Below are positions 43,182 through 52,397 of a DNA stretch of 64,000 nt, piece by piece; within the stretch, counting starts at the first letter, position 1, and each line of letters begins with the position of its first letter. A program made the position numbers and the translations under genes. Source of the DNA: Chryseobacterium sp. OSA05B. GTDB taxonomy: Bacteria; Bacteroidota; Bacteroidia; Flavobacteriales; Weeksellaceae. The stretch covers positions 434,001 to 498,000 of the forward strand of contig NZ_JAHXYH010000004.1 of NCBI RefSeq assembly GCF_019970065.1, given 5' to 3'. The notes beneath the pieces were generated by a model. The model was not told the origin of the DNA. It saw only the letters and a program-made list of their open reading frames with translations, and searched no databases.

Positions 43182-45056
43182 ATGTTTAACATAGAAACGT
43201 TAAGGTCAAAATCCGTAACGGAACTGACTAAAATCTTAAAAGATTTAGGCGTTAAAGTTGCTAGAAATAGCAATGATAATGATAAGATCTTTGCCGTTCT
43301 TGACTTTCAGGCTTCTAACCCTAAAGTTGCAAAAGATTATTTCAACGCCACAGAAACCAGCATGGATACTGAAGAAAAACCGGCAGACAAACCTGCAAAG
43401 GCTCCTGTAAAAAAAGCAGCGCCTAAAAGACAACCTGCCAAACCGAGAGCAGAAGTAAAAGCACCCATTGAAGAAAAACCCCAGATTGAAGAGAAAGTAG
43501 AAGAAAAGGTGCCCGCTGCTGAAGAAACAAAACAGGAAGAACCCAAAGCTGAAACAGTTTCCACTCCTGAAGAAAACAATCAGGCACAAGCTAAGAAAAA
43601 AAGAAAAAGAGTAGTCGCCAATAATACTGGCAACACAGAAACTCCACAGGAAAGAGCAGAAGCTCCTAAAAATGCAGAACCTCAAGAATCTGCTCCATCT
43701 GAAGAAAAGCCTAATACTCCTCAAAATCAGGCCAGATCCCAACAAAGACACAACAACCCGCAAAACAGCGGAAACCAAAATAAGAACCCTAATCAGCATC
43801 AAAACCAAAATCAGGGTCAAAACCAAAATCCTAATCAACACCAGAATCCTAACCAGAATCAGAATCCAAATCAAAATCAGCAAAGACAACACGCTGACAG
43901 AAATGAGGAACATCATTCTGAGCACAGAAAAGAATTCAGTTTTGATGGGATGGTAAGTATTGAAGGGGTTTTAGAAATCCTTCCGGATAACTACGGATTC
44001 CTTCGTTCATCTGATTTCAGTTATATTTCTTCTCCTGATGACGTATACGTTTCTACGGCACAGATCAGAAATTTCGGTCTGAAAACCGGAGATACCGTTA
44101 AAGGAATTGTAAGACTTCCGAAAGAAGGAGAAAAATATTTTTCATTACTGAAACCTACGGAAGTAAACGGACGTGATCTTGCGTTCATCAAAGACCGTGT
44201 GGCATTTGAATATTTAACACCGCTTTTCCCTGAAGAGAAATTCAATCTTACCGGAAACGGATCTACACTTTCAACAAGAATTGTAGACCTTTTCGCACCT
44301 ATCGGGAAAGGACAGAGAGCGATGATCGTTGCCCAGCCTAAAACGGGTAAAACGATGTTGCTAAAAGATATCGCCAACTCTATTGCAGCCAATCACCCTG
44401 AAGTATATATGATGGTCCTTCTGATCGACGAACGTCCGGAAGAAGTTACCGATATGGAAAGAAGTGTAAATGCTGAAGTTATCGCATCTACATTTGATGA
44501 AGCAGCTGACAAGCACGTAAAAGTAGCGAACCTTGTTTTAGCAAAAGCCCAGAGAATGGTAGAATGTGGACATGATGTAGTAATCCTGCTGGACTCTATT
44601 ACAAGATTGGCAAGAGCATACAATACGGTAACACCAGCATCAGGAAAAGTGCTTTCCGGTGGGGTAGATGCCAATGCGCTTCACAAGCCGAAAAGATTTT
44701 TCGGGGCAGCCAGAAAAATTGAAGGAGGTGGTTCATTAACCATTATTGCTACGGCACTTATCGATACAGGTTCTAAAATGGACGAAGTAATCTTTGAAGA
44801 ATTCAAAGGAACAGGTAACATGGAACTTCAGTTAGATAGAAAAATTGCCAACAGAAGAATTTATCCTGCGATTGATCTTGTATCCTCAAGCACACGTAGA
44901 GATGATCTTCTCTTAGACGAAGTAACTTCTCAGAGAATGTGGATCTTCAGAAAATACCTTTCTGAGATGAATCCTGTAGAAGCAATGGAATTTGTAAACA
45001 AAAACATCAGAGGAACTTTAAATAACGAAGAATTCCTGATGTCTATGAATAAATAG
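43182..45056 (+). CDS. rho: Transcription termination factor Rho with long disordered insertion
   Basis: A 624-residue hexameric RNA helicase. Residues 1-56 are the Rho N-terminal helical domain (MFNIETLRSKSVTELTKILKDL). Residues about 60-250 are a low-complexity insertion, first Lys/Pro/Glu/Ala-rich and then Asn/Gln-rich (about 181-236, NPNQHQNQNQ-type repeats). The cold-shock RNA-binding domain follows (GVLEILPDNYGFLRSSDF, about 262-279), then the ATPase core with Walker A PKTGKTMLL, Walker B VVILLDSITRLARAYN and the secondary RNA-site loop GKVLSGGVDAN. E. coli Rho has 419 residues, so the insertion accounts for the extra length. Bacteroidota Rho proteins often have such insertions, and the one in B. 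thetaiotaomicron has been linked to phase separation. Confidence 0.96.
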   Translation: MFNIETLRSKSVTELTKILKDLGVKVARNSNDNDKIFAVLDFQASNPKVAKDYFNATETSMDTEEKPADKPAKAPVKKAAPKRQPAKPRAEVKAPIEEKPQIEEKVEEKVPAAEETKQEEPKAETVSTPEENNQAQAKKKRKRVVANNTGNTETPQERAEAPKNAEPQESAPSEEKPNTPQNQARSQQRHNNPQNSGNQNKNPNQHQNQNQGQNQNPNQHQNPNQNQNPNQNQQRQHADRNEEHHSEHRKEFSFDGMVSIEGVLEILPDNYGFLRSSDFSYISSPDDVYVSTAQIRNFGLKTGDTVKGIVRLPKEGEKYFSLLKPTEVNGRDLAFIKDRVAFEYLTPLFPEEKFNLTGNGSTLSTRIVDLFAPIGKGQRAMIVAQPKTGKTMLLKDIANSIAANHPEVYMMVLLIDERPEEVTDMERSVNAEVIASTFDEAADKHVKVANLVLAKAQRMVECGHDVVILLDSITRLARAYNTVTPASGKVLSGGVDANALHKPKRFFGAARKIEGGGSLTIIATALIDTGSKMDEVIFEEFKGTGNMELQLDRKIANRRIYPAIDLVSSSTRRDDLLLDEVTSQRMWIFRKYLSEMNPVEAMEFVNKNIRGTLNNEEFLMSMNK

Positions 45057-45075
45057 ATTAATTTAATTGTTGTTA

Positions 45076-45113
45076 AAAAAAGCACGGAGATCAGCGGATT
45101 TTCGTGCTTTTTT
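45076..45113 (+). terminator. Terminator after rho
   Basis: AAAAAGCACG (45076-45085) pairs with CGTGCTTTTT (45103-45112), with T residues following, 20 bases after the rho stop. Confidence 0.88.
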
Positions 45114-45343
45114 ATTGAGGCTAATGAGTTGAGAGTAGTAGTGTAATAGGGTTTGAGAATTTTAGAGATGTAAAAGTATAAATTTGTTCTGTTGGAGCTT
45201 TTTTATCAATTAAAAAATACTTTGAGATGTATTTTAGACTGAGATAACCTCCATCTTGCAACTTCCTGCTTCCCTCTTATAAAAATTAATTCATTCTAAA
45301 TCAATATATCAATGTTAAAGATTTATTAAAGTAATGCCCAGTA

Positions 45344-45375
45344 TTTGATAATCGCTTAAATATTGGCTAAATTTG
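45344..45375 (+). promoter_or_regulatory. Promoter of the superoxide dismutase gene
   Basis: TTTG (45344-45347), 20-base spacer, TAAATTTG (45368-45375). The element covers the upstream in-frame ATG-like start region, which supports translation from ATG 45400 and a short leader. Confidence 0.78.
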
Positions 45376-45399
45376 GATATAACATTAAAAATAAAAATT

Positions 45400-45996
45400 A
45401 TGTCATTTGAATTACCAAAATTAGGATATGCTTATGATGCATTGGAGCCGACTATCGATGCAAAAACTATGGAAATCCATTATACAAAACACCACCAGGC
45501 TTATATTGACAATTTAAATAAAGCAATCGAAGGAACTGAACTAGCTGGTAAAACGATCGAAGAGATCTGCCAGATAGGAACTGACAAACCAGCTGTAAGA
45601 AACAATGGTGGAGGACACTTCAACCACTCTTTATTCTGGGAAATTTTAACGCCGGGCGGAAGTAATGAGCCTGTAGGAAACGTAAAAGCTGCTATCGAAG
45701 CTTACGGAGGTCTTGAGAAATTCAAAAATGACTTTTCTGAGGCTGCTAAAACAAGATTCGGTTCTGGATGGGCTTGGTTAGTGAAAAATGCGGACGGATC
45801 TGTATCTGTTTCTTCTACTCCAAACCAGGATAACCCATTAATGCCTGTTGCAGATGTAAAAGGAACTCCGGTTCTTGGATTAGATGTTTGGGAGCACGCT
45901 TACTATTTAAACTACCAAAACAGAAGACCTGACTATGTAGCAGCATTCTTCAGTGTAGTAAACTGGGATAAAGTAGAGGAATTATTCAACAAATAA
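45400..45996 (+). CDS. Superoxide dismutase (Mn/Fe family)
   Basis: A 198-residue cytoplasmic enzyme from ATG 45400 (MSFELPKLGYAYDALEP); an upstream extension would begin inside the promoter. Metal ligands are His in TKHHQAYIDNLN (about His27), His in GGHFNHSLFW (about His82), and Asp and His in DVWEHAYYLNYQNRRPDY. It dismutates superoxide. The metal (Mn or Fe) cannot be decided by eye. It has its own promoter and terminator, so it is monocistronic. Confidence 0.95.
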   Translation: MSFELPKLGYAYDALEPTIDAKTMEIHYTKHHQAYIDNLNKAIEGTELAGKTIEEICQIGTDKPAVRNNGGGHFNHSLFWEILTPGGSNEPVGNVKAAIEAYGGLEKFKNDFSEAAKTRFGSGWAWLVKNADGSVSVSSTPNQDNPLMPVADVKGTPVLGLDVWEHAYYLNYQNRRPDYVAAFFSVVNWDKVEELFNK

Positions 45997-46017
45997 TTTT
46001 CAGCTATTATAAAAGTA

Positions 46018-46051
46018 AAAAGGTTCAGAAGAAATTCTGAACCTTTTTTTT
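46018..46051 (+). terminator. Terminator after superoxide dismutase
   Basis: AGGTTCAGAA (46021-46030) and TTCTGAACCT (46035-46044) form a perfect 10-bp stem with a GAAA loop, extended by A/T pairs and followed by eight T residues. It may also serve the converging DUF6146-like gene. Confidence 0.93.
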
Positions 46052-46103
46052 ATGGTTACGGTTTAGTGATCTTAATCTTTTATCCGCTTAATTTTAAAAA
46101 AAA

Positions 46104-46523
46104 CTATCTTGTAGCATCACTTGGCGAAAGCCCGTTCATTTTCAATCCGTATTTCCAGCTGACATAAGCAAAAACCTGATACAGCTTGTATTCAAATTTG
46201 ATCCCATAGTTTTCTCTCGGGTTGTAATCGATACCGGATTCTATAATATTCCGGTATTTTCCCGAACTGTAGTAAGAATTCCATTCAGTAACTAGAAATG
46301 TATTTTTTGTTTTCAGATAAGATTCCGAATACTGGTTCATCGGCTTGGCTACCGCATTTAAAAAGTAATCGAATTGGGTGTCGATCACAGTAATGTCCCA
46401 CTCGCCGTCTTCATTTTTAGAAGGCTTTATTTCAGATTTCTCTTCGTCTTTCTTAGTACTCTCCTGAGAAAAACAGCTGAAAGGAATCAGCGCAAAGAGA
46501 AGGATGCTAATTATATTTTTCAT
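46104..46523 (-). CDS. Secreted hypothetical protein, DUF6146-like
   Basis: A 139-residue protein from MKNIISILLFALIPFSCFSQ (46523), a clear signal sequence that could also be read as a lipobox (IPFSC). A charged linker (KKDEEKSEIKPSKNEDGE) leads into a domain with WDITVIDTQFDYFLNAVAKP, FLVTEWNSYYSSGKY and KFEYKLYQVFAYVSWKYGLK. I recall this pattern as DUF6146, a flavobacterial family of unknown function; that label is tentative. It is downstream of the EEP-family gene in the same direction, 55 bases away. Confidence 0.7.
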   Translation of the reverse strand: MKNIISILLFALIPFSCFSQESTKKDEEKSEIKPSKNEDGEWDITVIDTQFDYFLNAVAKPMNQYSESYLKTKNTFLVTEWNSYYSSGKYRNIIESGIDYNPRENYGIKFEYKLYQVFAYVSWKYGLKMNGLSPSDATR

Positions 46524-46578
46524 AATAGAAACATTGTATATAAAATAAGCACTCAAAATGAGTGCCTAAGTTGCTTTT

Positions 46579-47766
46579 TTATGGTTCTTTCTGAAGAATG
46601 ACAAATGCCGGAAAGTGGTCACTGTATCCTCCTGTAAACTGGTCTCCGTTCCAGGATCTGAAAGGATAGCCTTTATAATTTCCTTCTTTGTTTACCAGAT
46701 AAGCCGGAGCAAAGATTTCTGCTTTGTATACCGAGTACTCTTTAGTCACCTGATCAGAAACCAAATTCTTGGAAACGATAATCTGGTCAAAAAGGTTAGG
46801 TGCATCCTGATAAGCCAGTGAAGCGATACCTTTCTTATATAAAGGATACATTAAATTAAGATAAGGTGTAGTTTCGCTTAAGTCCTTAGGGCTTGCCGCT
46901 GCTTTTAAATAATTTTTTAAACTTGAGCTTACAGGATCATCATTAAAGTCACCCATTGCAAAAAGTTTTGTCGTAGGATCTGCTGTTCTAATGCTGTCCA
47001 TTTGCTGCTTAAGTAAAGCTGCTGCTGCATTTCTCTTCGGTAATGAAACGGCTTCACCCCCTCTTCTTGAAGGCCAGTGATTCATAAAGAAGGCCACTTT
47101 TTCATTGTCGAGGAAACCGGTTACTACCAGAATATCTCTGGTATATTCTCTTTTCCCGTCGTCACCGAACACTTTTAATTCTTTCTTTAAAGAGTTGGTT
47201 ACCGTGAATCTTCTTTTCTGATAAATAAGAGCAACATCAATTCCTCTGTAGTCATAAGAATTGTAATGTACGATTCCATAATCATATTTGGCAAGAGCAG
47301 GCTGTTTCACCAGATCTTCGATCACCTGTCTGTTCTCTACTTCGATAAGTCCTACCACAGCCGGGGCTGTTTTGGTATACTGCGCACCTAGTTCGGCAAT
47401 TACTTTTGCTTCGTTGGCCAGTTTGGCTTTGTAGATTTTAGTATTATAGTTTTTACCACTGCTTGGGGTGAATTCCTCAGAACCGCTTTGGTATCTTACT
47501 GCTTTTTTACCTTTTAAGGCTCCATCACTCCATGGTCCGTCATGTTTTTCTGCTTCCAGAAATTTGATGGAATCAAGTGGGATGCTTCTGTGGAAAGCAG
47601 GATTATGAATATCTTTAGTCCCATCTATATAATCTGCAGAACGTATAGTGTCCCAAAGGTTTTCCACATTCAAAAAACCAACAGCAGCCACTTTTCTCAG
47701 TTTCCCCTGTTGTGCAAAAGCCATCACCGAAAAAACGATGGCTATAAAACTCATAAATCTCTTCAT
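46579..47766 (-). CDS. Secreted endonuclease/exonuclease/phosphatase-family protein
   Basis: A 395-residue protein with a signal peptide (MKRFMSFIAIVFSVMAFAQQ) and the DNase I-like EEP fold. Visible active-site segments are VGFLNVENLWDT (Asn), VVGLIEVENRQVI (metal Glu), FFMNHWPSRRGG (His), FAMGDFNDDP (Asp/Asn) and GYSDHFPAFVIL (catalytic Asp-His). It could cleave DNA, RNA or phosphate esters outside the cytoplasm. It is divergent from a TonB receptor and DUF5689 lipoprotein, a grouping that suggests it feeds this importer with products. Confidence 0.88.
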   Translation of the reverse strand: MKRFMSFIAIVFSVMAFAQQGKLRKVAAVGFLNVENLWDTIRSADYIDGTKDIHNPAFHRSIPLDSIKFLEAEKHDGPWSDGALKGKKAVRYQSGSEEFTPSSGKNYNTKIYKAKLANEAKVIAELGAQYTKTAPAVVGLIEVENRQVIEDLVKQPALAKYDYGIVHYNSYDYRGIDVALIYQKRRFTVTNSLKKELKVFGDDGKREYTRDILVVTGFLDNEKVAFFMNHWPSRRGGEAVSLPKRNAAAALLKQQMDSIRTADPTTKLFAMGDFNDDPVSSSLKNYLKAAASPKDLSETTPYLNLMYPLYKKGIASLAYQDAPNLFDQIIVSKNLVSDQVTKEYSVYKAEIFAPAYLVNKEGNYKGYPFRSWNGDQFTGGYSDHFPAFVILQKEP

Positions 47767-47795
47767 CCTCTAGAGTATTAAAATTATTTAAACGA

Positions 47796-47803
47796 CAAAT
47801 TTA
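47796..47803 (-). promoter_or_regulatory. Candidate -7 element for the EEP-family gene
   Basis: On the minus strand this reads TAAATTTG, 29 bases before the start codon. No clear -33 TTG at the usual distance. Confidence 0.45.
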
Positions 47804-47920
47804 CCTTTTTTTAATTCACTCCATTTTAAATATTTGTAAATTTAAAACAATATAAAATAATTCTCTTATATAATGAATCATAAAAGGTTGCAATGTTAAG
47901 AAAAAATAATGTTAAAAAAG

Positions 47921-47949
47921 TTGGAAATTCCAAATTTTGACTAAATTTG
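47921..47949 (+). promoter_or_regulatory. Promoter of the TonB receptor/DUF5689 operon
   Basis: TTG (47921-47923), 18-base spacer, TAAATTTG (47942-47949), giving a leader of about 60 bases before the ATG at 48013. Confidence 0.75.
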
Positions 47950-48012
47950 TGCCCCCAACTTTTAAACTGTTGAAAACTAACAAGAAAAGTATTAAAAAAA
48001 ATAAATATACTC

Positions 48013-50889
48013 ATGATTAAAAAACTATCATTAGTCTCTTTATTTACTTTACTTCCTGCTTCATTCTATTTTGCGCAGACCACTGTGTTTGCGTATCTTA
48101 AGGATGCCGAAGGAAAGCCTATTGAAAGGGCAGAAGTAGATCTTAAAGGGAGTGAGAATGATGTAACGGCTGATAAAATTGGATATTTCCAGTTTGTAGA
48201 CCTGCAGCCGGGCCATTATCAAATTATGATTACGAAACCAAACTTCGAAACCAAAATGATGGAGTTTGACGTAGCCGATGAGAAAAAAAAGGATCTGGGG
48301 ATCATTACCCTGTATTCTAATCTTACAAGCGCAGATCAAGGTTTAGCTATTATAGACAATGATGATGATGACAGCAACAGCAGTGGACAGGCTTCTACGG
48401 TAGGTTTGCTACAATCATCAATGGATGTATTCAGTAGAATTGCTGCGTTTGATTTAGGATTTTACTGGTTCCGCCCAAGAGGGATCGACGGACGAACTGG
48501 TGAATCTATGCTGAACGGTGTTTCCATGGTAAAATCTGATAATGGTAATGTTGACTTCAGTAACTGGGGTGGGCTAAACGAGATCACGAGATATCCGGAA
48601 ATCGCGTCTAATCACTCTCCATCCGAATATGCTTTTGGTGGAAACAGCTCTGTGGTTTACAAAAACACAAAAGCAAGTGAGTATAGAAAAGGATTCCAGT
48701 TTACACAATCCTTAACCAACAGAAACTACAGAAACAGAACATCTTTACGATATACCTCAGGAATGAGCAAGAAAGGATGGGCATTTACTGCAATGGGAGC
48801 CAGAAGATGGGCAGAAGAAGGAATCCAGGAGGGGACTTTCTATGATGCTTACGGTGCTTACCTTGGTGTAGAGAAGAAATTCAGCGACAGCCACACGATC
48901 ACATTCAACGCGATTGGTGCGCCATACAGAAGATCTACATCAAGTCCAAATACCCAGGAAGTGTATGATTATAGAGGGGTACATTACAACTCTTATTGGG
49001 GATGGCAGGATGGAGAAAAGAGAAGCGAAAGAGTTCGAAGAGGATTTCAGCCACTTTTCCAGATTCAGGACTTCTGGAAGATTAATAAGAAATCAAGCCT
49101 TTGGACGACTGCATCTTACCAGTTTGGAAAAGATAAAGGTTCCCGTTTAGACTGGAATGGGGTTACCAATCCTTCTCCTACCTACTACAGAAACTTACCA
49201 AGTTATTATATCAACAGCATTATTTATAACGCTACCAACAATACGCAGCCAGATCCCACACAGTATGGAACTCTGATTGATGCTTACAATACAAGTTTGG
49301 CAGCCTGGCAGAACGGAGATCCTAATGTTACTCAGCTTAACTGGGGACAGATCTATGCCAATAACCAAAAGGTGGATGCTGCAGACCAGGCTGAAATGAC
49401 CCGTCTTTACGGAATATCCGGAAAACGTTCCAAAATATATCTGGTAGATGACGTAAGTGATGATAAGATCTTCAACGCAGGTACACACTACACATACAAC
49501 TTTAACGACCGTACGAAGTTTATCATGAACGTTTCTTATCAGAACTATAAATCTGAGTTGTACCGTGAACTGAAAGATCTTTTAGGAGGTGATTACGCTA
49601 TTGGTGTGGATCCGTTTAAAGAATCTGCAAAACCGGGTTCTTCAGGATTGTATAATACGTTAGATTCCAATGTTCAGCTGAGAGAAGGAGACCGTATGAC
49701 TTACAATTACATCCTGAGAAGACAGGAAGCAAAAGTAAATCCGGGACTGAAATTCTCTACAGGTAACTTTGATGTTTTTGTTTCTGCTATGGCAGGATAT
49801 TCTACTTCAAACAGAGAAGGTCTTTTCAAGCATTATTTATATGACAACTCATACGGGAAAAGCAAGGATTACAATTTCTGGAACTTTGGTCTTAAAGGAC
49901 AGGTTGTGTACCGTATCAACGGACGTAATTTCTTAGTGTATAACGGAGCAATGTACAATCAGGCACCATTCCTGGAAGATTTGTTTATCAATCCAAGAAT
50001 CAATGCACTTGTTAATCCTAATATCAGAAGTACGGTATATACAGCGAATGATTTAAGTTATGTGATCAATACGCCTTTCCTTAAATTAAGAGCATCAGGA
50101 TTTATTGTAGATACTCAGAATGAAACCAATGTACAGAGATTCTTTGCAGACGGGATTCAGCTAAGCAGCACAAACCCTGACGGATCTGTTTCTCAGGTAC
50201 AGAGTGCATTCGTTACTCAGGTAATGTCCAATCTGGAGAAAAGAAATATGGGGGTTGAACTAGGGGTTGACCTGAAAGTTCTTCCTACTTTATCTTTACA
50301 GGGGCTTGCGAGTTTAGGTGAATATACATACAGAAATAACCCGGAAGTTTATCTGGTTTCTGATGCTTCAGGAAGCAGTGTGACTTCTTTCGGAAAAGCA
50401 TATCTGAAAGATTATAAGCAGGGAGGAACTCCTCAGCGTGCTTTCTCTTTAGGTTTCCGTTACAACAACCCGAAATACTGGTGGGTAGGAGCTAACTGGA
50501 ACTATTTTGACAACAATTATCTGGATCCGGCTCCGGCTTTAAGAACGAATAACTTTATTCAGAACCCTTACTCAAGTACACCTTACCTTGGTCTTACCGA
50601 AGGAGATGTACGTGATATGCTGAAGCCTGTACAACTTCCTTCTGCATTTTTCTTAAATGCCAATGCAGGGAAATCATTCATGATTGGAAAGTATTACATA
50701 TTATTGACTGCTTCTGTGAATAACATCTTAAACAACAAAAGATTCATTACAGGAGGTTTTGAGCAGACGAGAGAAACGAAAGCGAAAGATTTTGCGGCCG
50801 ACTATTACAGCCCTACACCTTCTTTTGGACCGAAATACTGGTATACTCAGGGACGTTCGTACTTTGTTAACTTACAATTCAGATTCTAA
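48013..50889 (+). CDS. TonB-dependent receptor with N-terminal carboxypeptidase-like domain
   Basis: A 958-residue outer-membrane protein. It has a signal peptide (about 1-21), a carboxypeptidase regulatory-like beta-sandwich (about 22-100: VFAYLKDAEGKPIERAEVDL), an acidic linker with a run of Asp (NDDDDSN), a plug domain and a 22-strand-type barrel ending in VNLQFRF. It is not a typical SusC: no SusD partner follows, and instead a DUF5689 lipoprotein comes 19 bases later. The ligand is unknown. The divergent secreted nuclease/phosphatase-fold gene hints at nucleic-acid or phosphate-ester products. Confidence 0.9.
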   Translation: MIKKLSLVSLFTLLPASFYFAQTTVFAYLKDAEGKPIERAEVDLKGSENDVTADKIGYFQFVDLQPGHYQIMITKPNFETKMMEFDVADEKKKDLGIITLYSNLTSADQGLAIIDNDDDDSNSSGQASTVGLLQSSMDVFSRIAAFDLGFYWFRPRGIDGRTGESMLNGVSMVKSDNGNVDFSNWGGLNEITRYPEIASNHSPSEYAFGGNSSVVYKNTKASEYRKGFQFTQSLTNRNYRNRTSLRYTSGMSKKGWAFTAMGARRWAEEGIQEGTFYDAYGAYLGVEKKFSDSHTITFNAIGAPYRRSTSSPNTQEVYDYRGVHYNSYWGWQDGEKRSERVRRGFQPLFQIQDFWKINKKSSLWTTASYQFGKDKGSRLDWNGVTNPSPTYYRNLPSYYINSIIYNATNNTQPDPTQYGTLIDAYNTSLAAWQNGDPNVTQLNWGQIYANNQKVDAADQAEMTRLYGISGKRSKIYLVDDVSDDKIFNAGTHYTYNFNDRTKFIMNVSYQNYKSELYRELKDLLGGDYAIGVDPFKESAKPGSSGLYNTLDSNVQLREGDRMTYNYILRRQEAKVNPGLKFSTGNFDVFVSAMAGYSTSNREGLFKHYLYDNSYGKSKDYNFWNFGLKGQVVYRINGRNFLVYNGAMYNQAPFLEDLFINPRINALVNPNIRSTVYTANDLSYVINTPFLKLRASGFIVDTQNETNVQRFFADGIQLSSTNPDGSVSQVQSAFVTQVMSNLEKRNMGVELGVDLKVLPTLSLQGLASLGEYTYRNNPEVYLVSDASGSSVTSFGKAYLKDYKQGGTPQRAFSLGFRYNNPKYWWVGANWNYFDNNYLDPAPALRTNNFIQNPYSSTPYLGLTEGDVRDMLKPVQLPSAFFLNANAGKSFMIGKYYILLTASVNNILNNKRFITGGFEQTRETKAKDFAADYYSPTPSFGPKYWYTQGRSYFVNLQFRF

Positions 50890-50908
50890 TAAAAATAAAA
50901 AAATAACA

Positions 50909-52306
50909 ATGAATAATTTCACTAACTTTTTCAAAACGACATTCGTAGCAGTAGGTGTACTGTCTGCAGTGTCTTCTTGTGTAAAGAATGATGATTGGGA
51001 AACTCCCCCGATCGCCTGTTCAAATAAATTCGAAGCGCCAAACATTTCAATGGCAGATTTTTCGGCTCAGGCTCCTGCTACAGGATACAAATTAATCACT
51101 ACAGATCAGATTTTCGACGGTTATATCGTTTCTTCTGATGCTCAGGGAAATTTCTATAAAACAATCTCTTTCCAGGATAAAACGGTGAATCCTACTGTAG
51201 GTCTTCAGATCGAAGTAGATAAAGCAAGTAACTTTGCTGATTTCCCGGTAGGTGCACACATCAGAATTAATGCTAAAGGATTGCGTTTAGGTCTTGACAG
51301 AGGTTCTATTAAGTTGGGGTCTGAAGATCCGAACTTTGCGATCGGTAGAATTCCTCAGGCTCTTGTAGGAAGATATGTTTCCGGAGTATGTTCAGGAAAT
51401 GGTTTGGATATCCAGACTCTTGTCCCTACAAAGCTTAATTCATTAAACGATGCAAAACAAGCTAACCTGATCAACACGTTAGTGACTGTATCTGATGTAC
51501 AGTTCGGTATCGGTGAAATCTTCCCGGTTCAGAAAAAATATCTTGATTATGATGCCGGAAACCAAGGATTGGATACAGACAGAAATATTGAAGATAAATT
51601 AGGAGGTTCAGCAGTAATCAGAAACTCAGGATTCTTCAAGAGTGGAGGGGAGCTTATTCCAAAAGGAAACGGTACGGTTACTTTCGTAGTGAGCAGATAC
51701 AATTCTACATGGCAGATGCTGATCAGAAGCTTATCTGATATCAACTTCACAGGAACAAGAGTAGATGCAACGCCACCTAAAGGAGGGACTGAGATTGCAT
51801 ATTCAGGTTCATTCCTTGAAAACTTTGAAAGTTATTCTCTGACGCCTGCTAACCTGGAAGTATACCCTAAATATGTAAATGATGCGGTATTAGGAAACAG
51901 ATACTGGCAGTTAAAAACTTTCAGCAGCAATAAGTATATCCAGTTGGGAGCTAATTCCGGTTCTGGAAACTACTTGACTTATTTTGCCGTACCGGTTGAC
52001 TTTACAGCAGCCAATACAGTGAAATTTGACGTTAACGTTGGATTCTGGAATGGTAATGCTTTAAAAGTATATTACACAACCAACTATACTCCGCTTGGAG
52101 ATATTACAACGGCCACTAAAACAGATATTACATCTGCATTTACAATTCCACAGGCTCCGGCTGTTAACTATGGTACTCTAGCTCCTGCGGGAACTTATAC
52201 CCTGCCGGCCGGATTAACAGGTAACGGATTTATCTTATTTGAATATACGGGAGCATCTACAGGTGTTACTACTACGATTCAATTAGATAATATTCAGGTT
52301 CAATAA
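50909..52306 (+). CDS. DUF5689-domain surface lipoprotein
   Basis: A 465-residue lipoprotein starting at ATG 50909 (MNNFTNFFKTTFVAVGVLSAVSSC); the frame is open farther upstream but overlaps the receptor gene. The lipobox AVSSC leads to a DUF5689 region (about 60-280: DGYIVSSDAQGNFYKTISFQD, GLQIEVDKASNF, ARINAKGLRLG-like), an OB-fold-like domain. A jelly-roll carbohydrate-binding or choice-of-anchor-like C-terminal domain follows (about 295-465). It is co-transcribed with the TonB receptor and probably acts as its surface binding partner. Confidence 0.85.
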   Translation: MNNFTNFFKTTFVAVGVLSAVSSCVKNDDWETPPIACSNKFEAPNISMADFSAQAPATGYKLITTDQIFDGYIVSSDAQGNFYKTISFQDKTVNPTVGLQIEVDKASNFADFPVGAHIRINAKGLRLGLDRGSIKLGSEDPNFAIGRIPQALVGRYVSGVCSGNGLDIQTLVPTKLNSLNDAKQANLINTLVTVSDVQFGIGEIFPVQKKYLDYDAGNQGLDTDRNIEDKLGGSAVIRNSGFFKSGGELIPKGNGTVTFVVSRYNSTWQMLIRSLSDINFTGTRVDATPPKGGTEIAYSGSFLENFESYSLTPANLEVYPKYVNDAVLGNRYWQLKTFSSNKYIQLGANSGSGNYLTYFAVPVDFTAANTVKFDVNVGFWNGNALKVYYTTNYTPLGDITTATKTDITSAFTIPQAPAVNYGTLAPAGTYTLPAGLTGNGFILFEYTGASTGVTTTIQLDNIQVQ

Positions 52307-52329
52307 TCAAAATCTGATATTTTAAATAC

Positions 52330-52358
52330 AGGCCGTCTTTTAGGAGACGGCCTTTTTT
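52330..52358 (+). terminator. Terminator after the DUF5689 gene
   Basis: AGGCCGTCT (52330-52338) pairs with AGACGGCCT (52345-52353) around TTTAGG, followed by six T residues. Confidence 0.93.
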
Positions 52359-52373
52359 ATGTAATAATTATTT

Positions 52374-52381
52374 TAACTTTG
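52374..52381 (+). promoter_or_regulatory. Candidate -7 element for the 52398-53401 gene pair
   Basis: TAACTTTG ends 16 bases before the ATG at 52398, directly after the preceding terminator. A -33 TTG is missing; a T-tract lies in its place. Confidence 0.45.
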
Positions 52382-52397
52382 TTTTAAACATAGCACC

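Larger units (their letters stand above)
45057..45399. other. 343-base region between rho and the superoxide dismutase gene
   Basis: No gene is credible. It starts with the rho terminator and ends with the sod promoter. Between about 45119 and 45180 lies a G/T-rich purine-skewed stretch (ATGAGTTGAGAGTAGTAGTG, GGGTTTGAGAATTTTAGAG) similar in style to the repeat region at 57484-57620. Confidence 0.7.

Noticed and set aside
43245..43925. Minus-strand open frame of 226 codons, rich in Leu/Ile/Phe, opposite rho
   Set aside because: It is the complement of the Asn/Gln/Lys repeat region in rho; the hydrophobic look is a by-product of low complexity.
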